Shown here in pieces: positions 51,717 to 63,446 of a stretch of DNA of 64,000 bases (positions are counted from its first letter, which is position 1; every line of letters starts with the position of its first letter). The stretch is from Torreya grandis (lineage: Eukaryota; Streptophyta; Pinopsida; Cupressales; Taxaceae): assembly GCA_037957365.1 (NCBI GenBank), contig JARHVA010001473.1, forward strand, positions 359,501-423,500. Reading direction: 5' to 3'. Made by a program: the position numbers and the translations under genes. The notes beneath the pieces are model-generated. The model was not told where the DNA came from, did not search any database, and worked only from the letters and a program-made list of their open reading frames with translations.

Positions 51717-52709
51717 ATGGGTAGTCATCAAGGAGGTTTCTATACTAATCAAATACTGATGTTAAATGGATCCAATTATGATTTTTGGAGTACAAGGATG
51801 AGGACATACATTATTTACCAAGGCTTTGATTTATGGTAATCTATTCTAGATAATTATGTTGCTCCTATTACTCCTCCATCTATTGCTATAGACAAGAAGC
51901 TATTTGAGAACAATTCCAAAGCAGTGAATGCTATCACTTGTGGTATTAATGATACTAAGTACACCAAGTTAATTAATTTTAAATATGATAAAGAGATATG
52001 GGAAAATTTTTAGATCATTTTTGAAGGAGATTCAAAGGTTAAGCTTTTTAAGCTATAAACTTATAGAAGGCAATTTAAAATTCTCAAGATGAAGGAAGAA
52101 GATTATATGGCATCCTTTCTATAGAGATTTGATGAGATTGTGAACATCATCAAAGGTCTTGGAGATAATATTGAAGAGGCTATTGTAGTCTAAAAGGTAT
52201 TAAAGTCTCTATCTCTCATGTTTGATCCAAAAGTATCTGCAATAAAAGCAAGTCATGATCTTAATCAGTTGAAGATTGATCAATTTCATGGCACCCTTAT
52301 TGCATATGAGATGATAGTAAATGATGATATAAAACCAAATAAAGAAGCAACATTCAAGATATAGATGAAGCCTAAGAAGAAGTTTTAAGGTAAAATATCC
52401 AAATAGGATGACATATCTGATATTGATGAGGATGAACTAATTGCTTTGATTACTAGGAAATTGAACATAGGATCAAGGAAGTATAAAGGTAAACTACCCT
52501 TCAAATATTTCAATTGTGGAGAGATAGGAAATTTTTCTCATAATTTACCTCATAAGCATGAAAATATTGATGATGAAAAGCATGGTGAAGGTCAAGATGA
52601 AAACAAGAAGACATACAAGAAGAAAGGATTCAAGAGTATAATAACAAGAAGAGTCTCTACACCAAAGAAAATTATAGCTCATCAAATGAGAGAAAATATA
52701 GTGACTTAG
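51717..52709 (+). pseudogene. gag: Ty1/copia-type Gag of element 4
   Basis: From ATG 51717: MGSHQGGFYTNQ, MLNGSNYDFWSTRM, then AVNAITCGIND, FKILKMKEEDYMASFL, FDEIVNIIKGLGDNIEEA, LKSLSLMFDPKVSA and LIAYEM. The order is that of plant copia Gag and of element 2. It ends with KYKGKLPFKYFNCGEIGNF, a knuckle whose first Cys is Tyr, and a Lys-rich tail. Several in-frame stops, mostly at Gln positions. It is the most complete capsid of the three related elements. Confidence 0.82.
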
Positions 52710-53325
52710 AATATAATCATGAAGCTGATGGTCTTGTTGAAGATGAAGCTTTGTTCATGGGTGAGGAAGTTGTTCACCTAAAAAAGAGCCTACTTGGAGT
52801 GATTTAGATGATGATGAATATGAGGTGGACTATGAGACTATATTGATGAATGTTCTTGAAGAACTGAATATTGTGAAGAAGATCAATAAGAATATGAAAT
52901 CTAAACTAAATGACTATGAGGAGCAATTCAGTGTGTTTGAGGCAAGATTGGTTGAAGACTCTAGGGAGCATGAAGGTGCTATCATATTTTTTAATTATAA
53001 GTTGAAATATATGTCTAAAAGTCTAAGAGTTAAAGAAGAAGAATGATCAAGGTACATTTTTGAGAATGTGTCTTTGAAATATGAGTTAGATAAATCTAAA
53101 AATAAGGTGAAATCATTTGTCAAGTTTGATAAAAGTTCAAATGATCTGGATGATCTCCTAAAGAGTATAAAATCAGCTAGTGATAGATCTAGATTGGGTT
53201 TTAATGAAGAACCCAAAGTTTCTACTCAAGTTGACATGAATATCAATCAAAGAAAGGTAGATCAATCTTTGAAGAAAAATCATCAGATAAGGAATGAAGG
53301 TGCTATTAAAATGAATAAAAATTAG
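52710..53325 (+). pseudogene. Helical linker and LGF motif of element 4 Gag
   Basis: Two open pieces (52825-53046 and 53068-53325) give a charged helical stretch (NVLEELNIVKKINKNMK, then NDYEEQF) followed by SSNDLDDLLKSIKSASDRSR and LGF. Element 2 has the same order with SNDLDNILSSQ. In plant Sire-type proteins this motif lies between Gag and protease. Confidence 0.7.
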
Positions 53326-53915
53326 ATCAAACAACCTAATGCCATGAGCTATGCTAGATTTAATGGTTACTGTTACACATGTAATAAATTTGGGCATAGA
53401 TCTAGATAATGCAAGAGACCTATTAGAAATGAGTTTGCATGGGCCTATGATGGGGGTCATTAGTCAAAAGGAGTGATCAAAATTAAGTGATTCAACTATC
53501 TTGATGTGGGACACTTTGCAAACCATTATCCACATAAGATTAGATAAGGTGAGTCCTCTTAAAAAAGGGGAGGTTGTTTTATTTGTCATGACAAAGGACA
53601 TATTACAAGTTTATATCCAAAAAAAAAAAAGAAAAAATGTGTTTCCATCAAGGAGTTTGGTGTGCTACAATTGTGAACATAGAGGTCACATTGCTAGGTT
53701 TTGAAAGCAAAGGTCTACAAGTCAGAATAGGTTTAATCAAGCTCCTAGAGTACAAGAAAGAAGGCATGTTAACACATGGAAGCCAAAGGTGAAAAGTGTG
53801 AGTCATGATGAGAGTTTAGGTCCAGGTAATATATTTGATATGGTAGAGAATGCTTTATAAGTTGAAGAGTGCCAAGGGCTCTCATTATCTACTCATGTTA
53901 TGAGTGAAGAGATCT
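53326..53915 (+). pseudogene. Zinc-knuckle cluster of element 4
   Basis: Four knuckle-like units in a row: CYTCNKFGHRSR-C (53371-53412, with a stop inside), a very worn FNYLDVGHFANHY (about 53490-53530), CFICHDKGHITSLY (53575-53616, last Cys now Tyr) and CYNCEHRGHIARF (53663-53704, last Cys now a stop). With the one at the end of Gag this makes five. Such a number is high for a retrotransposon Gag. They would bind nucleic acid. Confidence 0.72.
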
Positions 53916-54284
53916 AGCTCAAAGAGAAGACCAAGATACTAGTTAAGGCTAGTTTTGAGGTGTGTATGGATCCAAGTGAACATCCTTGTTGTTGTTGAGA
54001 ATGTATCATGTAAATAACATCAATTGTCTATGCCTAGTGATGAGGTTCCAAACTTCAAGGTGGATTCTTTAGATGAAAGGGTATGTCATGAATCTTTATT
54101 GTCTCCATGCATTGTCAATTCAATCTTAGAAGAGAAGGAGAATGTTGTGATGGTTGAGCATGTTTTTTATCTTAAGCCTAAGAAGAATAATAAGAATAAG
54201 AAATATAAGTATTATATGACCAAGGAGGAGAAGGAATATGAAGAGTTATGGTCAACTCCTTTATTTAAAAAAATTATGAAGTAG
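53916..54284 (+). pseudogene. Conserved C-terminal module of element 4, unknown function
   Basis: Starts with LKEKTKILVKASFEVCMD and, after a frameshift near 53985, runs open from 54024: MSMPSDEVPNFKVDSLDE, VCHESLLSPCIVNSILEEKE, then Lys/Asn-rich and KYKYYMTKEEKEYEELWST. Element 3 has the same blocks in the same order. No protease, integrase or RT follows. Unknown family. Confidence 0.62.
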
Positions 54285-55756
54285 GGTGTCTCTACCTATG
54301 CTTCTTAGGAGACACATTTTCTTGTGGAGAAGCAAGTTTGTGTGCTAAAGATTATATTGCCAACTTGAATAGAGACTTGCATTGATATTAGAATGTCTTT
54401 GGTTAAGGGGGAACAACAAGATCATTAGCTTGTTCCATAAATTTGTGAAGCAACTATAATACAAGATCAAGATGGGTGTTTCCACATGGCATAATGAGTT
54501 TGATGCAATGTCAAGAAGTTTTTGGTGATAAAAAAGGTCTATGAATTTATTTATGATGTGATCTAGGTTTTTTTTATGGTCTAAAGGTATGTTTATTCCA
54601 ATTAAAGATATTTTTGTGTGCTCTCAATTTTCTTAATTTTTGGCTGAAGAGCAAGCATGCCTAAAATGGGTTATAGGAAGTCAAGACTCCAAAAGGTGTG
54701 AAGGCTTAAAACTTTGTCTAGAAGTGTGTGATGGGTGGCTCCAGGTGTGAAATTTTTTTTAAGATGTGTGCATTGACCAAAAGGAGGTTTGTTGACTTTT
54801 TTGTTTTGAGATTCTAGGGGTTTGGGCTATGCTAGAAAACTATTTTGCCTTATGAGTTGAGGTCTAAGGATTATATATATGTTTAATAGGCCAAATGGGT
54901 TGTCAAAACAAGATTCATAGATATTTGAAGGTTTGTGGTTCTCAAGTTATTTAATTTTTTTCTTCAGTATGGAGGGTTAATTGGCTAGTAGGTTTGTGAA
55001 GGAAGTACGTTTTAGAAGATGATATTGGTGATGAAAATTGGTGTGATTGAGGGGGAATATGAGAGTGATATAGATATGAAGTTTTAGGTTATTAATATGT
55101 TCCTAATGAAAATTTTGGGCTCTACAAGTTTCAAGGAGGGCTACAAGGAGGCTAGACAAGCCTAGTTTGAAGAAGAAGTACGTTTGCTCAGTTTATCCAA
55201 AAGATAAAGGCATGTTTGTTTCAAAGAGAGTTCTTAGGTTGGTTGAGATCATGTTTCATATTTGGTGAGTGGTATGAAGTTCTATTTGTGGTCCTTATGG
55301 TAGCTTAAAAGAGAAGGCTAGTAAGCCTATGTGGTGTTTCTTCATGGTGTGTGGAGATCTGAAGATGATTAGAAGGTGAAATTGATTAGATTTTATATGG
55401 GGATCCAATCTCAAATTTTTATCAATGTGTTACATCATATTTTTTTGGTTTTGTGTTTTTTTACTTCATTAGTTGTAGTGTTTGGTTGAAGAAGAGTATT
55501 GGCATGGAGTAAGAGGAAGGTTGTTAAGAAAATAAGAGGTAGGATTAAGATAAAGGGGAGAAGGTATAATTTTTCCAAGATGGTCCTCTCATATTGGTAG
55601 TATTTTTAATTCCTCAAGATCAGTTGGTTCCCACTTTTTCATTGTGTGAAAGGGGGAGAAAGTTCTTATTTTGAGAGTGCTTGAAGAGGGAGAATGAAGG
55701 TGAGTTGTATATTGCTATATATGATGGTTGTTGACATCAATGAAAAAGGGGAAGAT
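54285..55756 (+). other. Element 4 3' untranslated region with four purine tracts
   Basis: Aligns with 41151-42666. Purine tracts are near 54403, 55049, 55648 and 55742, the last directly before the 3' LTR. No coding frame of note. Confidence 0.7.
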
Positions 55757-57540
55757 TGTTAGAGCTTTTTTAATGATGTCATGGAGGTTCCGTGGTGAGT
55801 GGATGAAGTGCCTTGATAGTCTAAATTACAATGACAAATTATGTAATGTTCTTGTCCTAGTATGCTTGAAGTTTCTTTGGTTGATCTTTTATTTTGGCAT
55901 GGTTAGAGACATTCAAGGATGACTATGGAGTATTGAGAATGTTAAAAAGGTAACTAAGATGTTTTATAATATTTTATTTCTTTTGTGCATGAGTATATTT
56001 CATCTAGTTGATCATTATTGTCATTTAGACATTTTGGGTATAGTGGTAGAAAATCTAAGTAGGTAGTTTGATGACATCACCATTGCCACATGTGGATGAA
56101 TCAGGGGGAGTTGGTCATATGGTTGTGATCAAATTAGTACCTAGTTTATTTTCACTAAATTTTAGATCATTCACCAAGCACATAAAAATATATGCAAGTA
56201 TAAATTTGGGCTCCCAAGCATTTTGATAGTGTTTTCTCATACTTAGCCAAATTAGCAATATGGCAACAAGAGTTGAGTAAGTATTTTGATGGTATCATAT
56301 CTCACATATGTGGAAGCTTAAGGAGAATGTGATCATATGGTTTTGTTAAATTTTTTACATAGTTTATTTTTTATAACTTTTAGGTCAAGGCCGAAGTGTG
56401 ACAAAAGATATGCATGTTCAAAGTTGGCCTTCCAGACAAGTTTTTGACATAGCTGGATCTGTGGCAAAAAATCTAAGTGAGAATTTTAATTTAGTTATAT
56501 ATCACATGTGTGAGGGTTATAGGATCAGTTTTTCACATGTTTAGATTATCCTATGTGAGGAGATAATATGGTACATATTTGAGATCATGCGAGTGAGCGA
56601 GGCAAAAGTTATGACTATGCATAGTTGGCCTTCCAGGCATATTTCAATGGTCCCCATAGTTTATTTTACATAAAGATAAAGATTAAGACCAAATGAAGAG
56701 ATAATGGATTATAAGAAATCATAAAATTGATATCTATAATGTGTATCAAGTTAGATAGGTCAAAGTGTTCATTGTTTAATAAAGGTAAAGATCAATCTCC
56801 TTACAAAAGGATCAATGAAACATGTTTGTTCCAAGGACTCAAGAAGTAGTGAGATGAGGATAAGTGCTTGATGGTCAATGGTATAAGTGCTCAAAAGTCA
56901 TGCAAGGGTGACAAGTTTCATATTAATGGGGGTTCTAAACAAGATCAAATGGTGAACACTACATGATAATGACTTGATTGATCCACAAAGATTTATAGTA
57001 TGCAATGAGTCAACATTCCAATATTGCATGAGATGAGGTTAATGTGTTCAAGGTTTAACATTTAGCATTGGCACACTATGTGTTAAAGTTTGAGATTTAT
57101 ATAATAAGATAAATGGTGTGTGTTTAATATAAGTAGTGAGGAATTGAGATGCGATCATAGAGTTAGAGGTTTAACTGTGACCATTTGCATTTTAATATTT
57201 AAATTTGTAAAGGAAAATACTAGTGCTCTATATTTTGTATTATATCTTTTGATCTATATAGAATTTGACCATGGTGTAAAAATAAAACTTGTAGAGGAAT
57301 CCAAGGAACATATATAAATATATATTTTAATATTTAAGGATAATCTATGTGCATTATTAAGGTTTGAGAAAAGGTTTAGAAGTCAACTGTGTATTCATTC
57401 ATGGTGACTGTGTGCACAGAATGTTGTTTGAACAAATTATGATTAAAAATAAGGGTAATATGTTTTTTTTTGAACTTAAGGGTGACATAAATATCATATG
57501 TAATGGTTTTATACTTTTTAAAATGGTTTTATGTTCTTTT
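55757..57540 (+). repeat. Element 4, 3' LTR, left part
   Basis: Matches the first 1.95 kb of the 5' LTR up to TATGTTCTTTTTT, where the 5' copy continues into TAATTCAAC but here LINE sequence begins. The break is thus the LINE insertion site in a T-run. Confidence 0.82.
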
Positions 57541-57553
57541 TTTGTTTGTTTTT
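57533..57553 (-). other. LINE poly(A) tail at the insertion junction
   Basis: T-rich runs (CTTTTTTTGTTTGTTTTTG) lie between element 4 LTR sequence and LINE sequence, i.e. an A-tail on the LINE's strand. The LTR target was itself T-rich, so the exact border is unsure by a few bases. Confidence 0.7.
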
Positions 57554-58846
57554 GATTAATTAAGGTGGCAAACCAGGGGTCAAACCCTATACAGTAAAAA
57601 AAGATAAGAAGGCTGGCAAACAAAAGATGCCAGCACTGAACCAATGGCACAATCAAGAAACAAAGTCAAAAGCAAAAAAAAAAAACATTAGAAAGACTAG
57701 AGTTAGAAAGGATGAAACTACATAACTATATAATTAAAAAGATACTTGAGATTCTCATTGTCTGCATTGTCAGCATTCCCTGGATTACCCACCACTTCCA
57801 ACATAGTCATATTCAGCAAAATGTTATTTCGAAGGCCTTTGGTGAAGACCTTTTCTAGCTTTTAAATGTAGAACTTCAAGGCCCCAATATCTATTTTCCA
57901 ATCATTCTCATTCTCTGAACCCTCACCAGCTTATTTTATATGCATCTTCTCCTTATTATCAATAGTTCCCCTAGAATCAACACCCTACTCTTCAGTGACC
58001 TCAAAAACTCGAGAAGCCTGTTTCCGACTAGTGTCTTTCAAAATTTCTTGAATTTATAGCTCTTCATACTCTTCATCCTGGTATATCACCCCTTAAGAGT
58101 GAAGTACTTCATAAGAATGAAACAGACACCATCCCATGGCTCTGGAAGTTTGGCACGCTCAAACCCTCCTTAATATGGGATGAGTTCTTCTCCTTCACCC
58201 AGAAAAAGTTTGTGTCTAGCCAAATCCATGATTTTGGTTTTATTTTGGAGCTTTAAACCCTACATGGCCATTCTCATGGCCATTGAAATCACTATTTTAG
58301 AGATTTCAAAGCTAATACCCCCCACAGTGACCTGCCTATTCAACTAAGATCTTGTGAACTGCTCAGACAAATTTTCATCATAACCATTCAGCCTTTCCAA
58401 GTATGTGTTGATACCTCCTTCTTTACAGTAATGCTAGACTAATGGGTTGTCCTTAAATTTGTAGTAGGAGACTAGTTTATTATGAATATGATCTCCCCCC
58501 ATTCTATAATTGTAGACCTAGTTGATGAAATTCCCAACTATCGCCTTGAGCTTAGAACAAGTAACAAGCCCTCGGTTCTATTTGCATTGAATGTAGATGT
58601 GAAGGCTAATATTACAAAATGGCCCACCACAGTGACATTTAATTTCATGCTTGAAAATAATTCCCCCTTGGTTTTCATGATGTGACTCTCGCACCTCCAC
58701 CTCATGATACAAGGAATTAATCATGACAATCAAGGAAGTACTAAGGTTATCATTTTCCATGATCCACAATGGCCTTCCCCACATGGACCACCTTCAAAAG
58801 CTATCTTCATCATCAATGTGAATCATTCATGGTCTGTCATCTCCTT
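57554..58846 (-). other. LINE 3' untranslated region
   Basis: Lies between the ORF2 stop and the A-tail. Some coding-like sequence remains (a 68-codon frame at 58578-58784), but I recognise no domain and it may be chance or an extended ORF2 tail. Confidence 0.5.
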
Positions 58847-59293
58847 CTAAATGATCTCTCTAATGTTTGGAGGTATATGAGCCCCTTGTTGCCATACCCT
58901 CCATCTTGAGAATTGCTGACCAAGGTTGGCACAAGCATCAGTGACCCTGTTACCTTATCTATATGTGTGGTTAATCTCAACTTTGGAAACCTTTTGTAAA
59001 AGAAACTGGATGTCCATAATGATGTCTTTTAGATGGATACCAATGTTAGATTCCTTATTAATGGCATCTATGATCAACTTAGAATCTCCCTGAATATTCA
59101 AATTTCTAATTCTTAGGGATATAGCTAACTTTAATCCCCAAAGTAAGGCCATAGCTTCAGCATAGTTATTGCTCTGTCAACCCATGCCACTAGCATAGAC
59201 AACAAACATCCCTCCTTTTTCATTTCTTATTATTCCTCCTCCACTTGATTTACCACTCAACTTGGATGCCCCATCAAAATTGAGTTTCATCTA
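58847..59293 (-). pseudogene. LINE ORF2: C-terminal RNase H
   Basis: The frame starts KLNFDGASKLSGKSSGGG and has NNYAEAMALLWGL, IQGDSKLIIDAI and GNRVTDACANL. All four acidic residues of the active site (Asp, Glu, Asp, Asp) are present. There are two interruptions (one in-frame stop in the middle and one before GNRVT). ORF2 ends at the stop at 58847-58849. Plant L1-type LINEs often carry this plant-type RNase H; it would remove RNA during second-strand synthesis. Confidence 0.82.
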
Positions 59294-59545
59294 ATTGGGT
59301 TTAGGTGGTATCCATTTAGTATGAAGTCTCTGAAGAATTTTGGAATTATCATGCCCAGGGATAAGGTTTAAAACCTTCCATTTGGTAATAATTTGACTTT
59401 CAAATTTAGATAGGGGTTTCTTCACAACACTAATATGAGCTGTTGTAACACTTTCCAAGATGGTCCTAGCAAAGGAGTTAAACACCTGAGCAACATTTCT
59501 AGCAGTGTCCCTAAAATTTTTGTGATTTTGCTCTTTCCATAAAGC
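59294..59545 (-). pseudogene. LINE ORF2: linker between zinc-binding part and RNase H
   Basis: Open frame 59291-59485 (64 codons) with FNSFARTILESVTTAH and LIPGHDNSKILQRLHTKWIP. The end, WIPPKPN before KLNFDGA, is the usual lead-in to RNase H in this family. Confidence 0.65.
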
Positions 59546-59941
59546 CTAGCTCAAACATGGTAGAGCTTGCTTCCATAATTCCTTAATCCAGGGATGTGTG
59601 AAGGTTGAGTTCCAGCTAGGAATTACTTCTTTAAGTTTAGAATTGCAAACCCATTCAATGCCAAAGTTTTTAAGTATTATGCCCCATAAATCCCTGATAA
59701 ACTCACAATTTATAAATAGGTGTGAAATTGATTCCTCTCTAGAACCACACAGAAAACATCTGTTGACCAAAGTAAACCCCCTCTTTTGAAGGTTGTCCTG
59801 AGTAAGGATTTTGTTATGGGTAGTATCCCACCAAAACAAGTTAATCTTTGGAATGAGTTTATGATTCCAAACCTTTTTCCATACCTCCTTATTCTGAGAT
59901 TCAAGTGTAAGTAGATGATAGGCAGATTTGATAGAGAACAA
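59546..59941 (-). pseudogene. LINE ORF2: zinc-binding domain (zf-RVT)
   Basis: A 131-codon open frame begins FSIKSAYHLL and has VWNHKLIPKINLFWW, NLQKRGFTLVNRCFLCGSRE and SISHLFINCEFIRDLW. The Cys and His ligands of zf-RVT (CxxC, H, C) are all visible. The domain sits between RT and RNase H in plant LINEs and binds nucleic acid. Confidence 0.88.
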
Positions 59942-60700
59942 TCCATTCTTATTTGGCCACTAGTATTGTTCATCCTCCTGAGGGAAGAGCAGGATTTTGA
60001 TCTCTTGAACACATTTCTAGATCTCTCAAATTCTTGGGATAAGCTTAGGCCTGTGCACACAACAATCCAAAAGGTTTTTCTAGCTCCTTATCCTATTGTT
60101 ATTTTCCATATAATCACTAACCCTATCACCAAAGAACTGAGTAGTCAGGCCTATAATTTATCCATAGTTTCATTGGGAGATGAGAGGCTTGTCCCTTAAC
60201 CAATTATTCTCCTAGAATTTAATCTACTAGCCATTTCCAAGCTTCCACCTAATTCCCTATTTGAGGATACTTCTACTTTTTAGCATTTTATTCCATATCA
60301 TAGACCCCTGGGGTAATCCCACCTGTTGAAGAAAGTTAGAATCATCAATGCTATGCATGTATTTGGCATACATTATTTCCCCCCACTCACTATTTTTGTG
60401 AATTAGATTCCAACTAACTTTTGAGAGGAGGGCTTTATTCATTTTCCTGATGGATCTTATATTAAGTCCACCATGAGATTTTGGGAGACACTTTTTCCCA
60501 TCTGACTAAAGACATTCTCTATTTGTCTTCCACTCTCATCCATAAAAATTTACTTTGGATCTATTCCAAATTTTTAGCAAAATACATAAGAATTTTAAAA
60601 AGAGACATGAAGTAGGAATACCTTGCAAGAATGCCCGAAGAAGTTGCAACTTACCCGCACTACTGAGTAGTTTCCCCTTACACCCAAGAAGTTTCCTCTA
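59942..60700 (-). pseudogene. LINE ORF2: region between RT and zinc-binding domain
   Basis: Decayed pieces include MNKALLSKVSWNLI and WGEIMYAKYM (60442-60330), and QVGLPQGSMIWNKML (about 60318-60274), all common in this part of plant LINEs (WN..SLW..V...KY...). Frameshifts separate them. Confidence 0.72.
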
Positions 60701-61690
60701 TGTACGTTCCACAATACCATTCCAAAAACCTGAAGATACCTCTTTGATCAAGAGTGGGAGACCTAGGTAGGTATTTGGTAGGCCAACCCTAGCACAATAT
60801 AATATATTAATGATTATATGTCTAAGTTCATTAAGAATGTTGAAGAAGTACACATTGCTTTTCTGGAAATTTATTCTTTGTCCTGAGTCTCTGGCATAAT
60901 CATTAAGTATATTATTCCATCTTGTAGCTTCAATCAATGATGAGATACCAAATAAGATGGTATCATCCAAAAAATAATGTATAACCATATGATGAAGGGA
61001 TGATGTAGGTTTGATGCCTACTAGCTTTTTTGAAACTATATCAGCTTGTATGTATCTTCCTAGTGCCTCAGCCATAATGATGAATAGGTACAGGGAGAGA
61101 GGGTCTCCCTAACAAATTCCTCTTGAGGAGGAGAAAAAGCCTCTAAGAACACCATTAAATAGCACTGAGAATTTAGCAGAAGAGACCACATTTCATAATA
61201 AGTAAGACAATTTATCATTAAACCCAAATTTTCTAATCACTTGGAATAGAAAAGTCCATGAGACTCTATCATAAGCTTTGGATATATCAAGCTTGAGGGC
61301 CATCCCAATGATTCTAATCTTATCCATGGAGTGGATAGTCTCATGTGTGGTGATCATAGCATCAAGAATCTATCTACTCAGGATGAAACCTTTTTGAGCA
61401 GGAGAAATAATTTTGTCAAGCAAGGGTTGAATTCTCAAAACTAACAGTTTAGTACATATCTTATACACAGTGTTGCATAAGCTAATGGGTCTGAAATCAA
61501 CAAGGTGTAAAGGTTGAGATTTTTTAGGAACAAGTACAATGAAGGTATTAATGACTTGTTTCAAAAGTTTTCTAGATCTAAAAAAATCATGAACTACAGC
61601 CGTGAGGTCTGCTCCAACAATCTCCCAATATTCTTGAAAGAATATAGGAGGAAAGCCATCAGGACCCGAGGCTTTAAAATCACCCATGGA
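60701..61690 (-). pseudogene. LINE ORF2: reverse transcriptase
   Basis: From 61687: MGDFKASGPDGFPPIFFQEYW, FIVLVPKK, LVDFRPISLCNTVYKI and AQKGFILSR, the early motifs of non-LTR RT. The middle has LDISKAYDRVSWTFL and QGDPLS-like sequence with a stop for the Gln (about 61110). The catalytic box is FLDDTIL near 60975, with both Asp kept. Then RINFQKSNVYF and YLGLPLL. It would copy its RNA at the nick made by the endonuclease. Confidence 0.9.
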
Positions 61691-62339
61691 GAATAAAATA
61701 ACATGTACTTATTCATCAAATATAGGCTTTAACATTTCCATATTTTCTTCTTCTATTATCAAACATGGGATTTTATCAATGAATTGACTCAGATCTATCA
61801 ATTCTATCATTATTATTTTCTTTCGTAAGCAGATTCTGAAAGAACACCCTAGCTTGCTCCCCTATTTCATTATCCTTAATAATAATGTCTCCATTATCTA
61901 GGACAAGCTTATTTATTGAGTTGGATTTTATATGTTTCATAGCTGAGAGATGAAAAAAAGTAGTGTTCCTATCACCCTCTTTAAGCCATTGAACATGTGA
62001 TTTTTGTTTCCATAAAACCTCTTCCCTTTCCATCAGATTCTTCCATTCTGAAGATAGACTATTCTCTTCTTCTAAGGTGCCCTTAGAGTCATCCCCTTGA
62101 TCAATCAATTTCTGAATAGCCTTGAGTTTTCTCATTATATTTTTCTTCTGCTAGAAAACTTGCCCAAAACTGTATCTATTCCATCCATAAACTTCTTGTT
62201 TAATGTGCTAGAGTTTCTTGACTATTCTAAACATGGGAGTACCTTGAATGGGAATATTCCACCATTGATCCACCATTTGTCTAAGACCTTTGTGTTTAAT
62301 CCACATAGCTTAAAAATAGAATGGAGGAGGTCCGTGATG
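61691..62339 (-). pseudogene. LINE ORF2: endonuclease-RT linker
   Basis: A 119-codon frame (62135-61776) carries VLWKQKSHVQWLKEGDRNTT, FFHLSAMKH and NKLVLDNGDII, the standard linker of plant L1-type ORF2. It is open and well kept. Confidence 0.85.
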
Positions 62340-63048
62340 TCCCTGATGTCTCCAATTGAGGATAATCGTGTAGTGGTCAGACATGGTTCTAGGTAGAGCC
62401 TGCACCTACATATTCTGATAATCATTCTAGTTGCTTGATATTAGAAATCTATCTAATTTAACTTGAATCATTTGATCTCCTCTTCTTCTATTGGTCCAAG
62501 TAAAATTTTGGTTCTATAACTTTATGTCCAATAATACCCAATCATTGCTGAATTCAGCAAAGTCGAACATGTTGTATGAGTAATCAATAATTCCCTCTAT
62601 TTTTTAGAAGGGTATAAAGGTGTGTTAAAATCTCTAGCTAACATCCATTCAGAATTCTAAGGATTATTCTTGTAGCTACTCAAATCTATCCATAATTTCT
62701 ATCTCAAAGCTCTGTTATTCAGTGCATAAACATTTACCAACGTCCAGTTCAAGGAATTCATGGAAAATTTGGTAATAAAAAAGTGATTATTATGGGCCAT
62801 AAGAGATCCTTGGATTTTAGCACTATTCCACATAGTGACAATCCCTCTTGAAGCCCCTTCAATAGGACTAATACAAAAAGCCACCTTAGACCATATATAG
62901 TCAGCAATTTTTGCAAAATTTACCTCTTTCATCTTAACTTCTTAGAGTAATAGAATATCTAGTTTATTATCTAAAATGCAGTTTTTAACCTCAAACTACT
63001 TTGAGGGACTATTAAAGCCCCTCAAATTCCATGATAATATTCTCATTT
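62340..63048 (-). pseudogene. LINE ORF2: apurinic-like endonuclease, N-terminal
   Basis: ATG at 63046-63048 gives MRILSWNLRGFNSPSK, the classic start of plant LINE ORF2 with the catalytic Asn. The next motif, normally QExK, has a stop for its Gln (near 62943) but keeps Glu. Then GIVTMWN, TLVNVYALN and, after frameshifts, MSDHYTIIL with the SDH active-site His (about 62375). The enzyme would nick target DNA. Confidence 0.85.
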
Positions 63049-63446
63049 AGAGAGTTTAGAGGGTTGGGACTCTAGTGTTTTCTATTTTCCACTGGCAATC
63101 TCCCTAGTAATCTCTTTTTGTCTTGTTTCCCTTAGGGTTAGCCTCCCTTGTTTGGGCTCAGTACCAACATCTGCATATTTTTTACCTTTCCAAATCTTTT
63201 TATTTGGGGTAACCCATTCTTCCTATTCATTTTTACCATCTGGTCCTACTACCCCTATTGCCAAGTATTTTCCTACTTGGCCTCCATCTTCCAAATCACA
63301 GAAAAAGTCTATATTTGACTGTGGATCTGGTACTCATTGAGTGTGACTTTCAAGTGTTACTTCTTCCTATCCAATCCTTAAAAATGTGTCATCTTCATTG
63401 ACTTCCTTTAGAAAAAGGTCCCCTCTTACCCCTTAAACATATTAGT
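63049..63446 (-). other. LINE ORF1-ORF2 spacer region
   Basis: No clear domain. It probably holds the end of ORF1 and the short gap before ORF2. A 62-codon plus-strand frame here is chance. Confidence 0.45.

Larger units (their letters stand above)
48750..57540 (+). mobile_element. Element 4: gag-only Sirevirus-like element, 3' LTR cut by a LINE
   Basis: A 2.9-kb 5' LTR, decayed initiator-Met primer site, a nearly complete copia-type Gag, four to five zinc knuckles, the same C-terminal module as element 3, four purine tracts, and about 1.8 kb of the 3' LTR. No pol domain. The LINE interrupts the 3' LTR; its remainder should lie beyond the window. Elements 3 and 4 share LTR and internal sequence and are one family; element 2 is a more distant member. 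Confidence 0.8.

Noticed and set aside
59598..60199. Plus-strand frames of 63 and 94 codons within the LINE
   Set aside because: They are the reverse side of well-supported minus-strand LINE domains.
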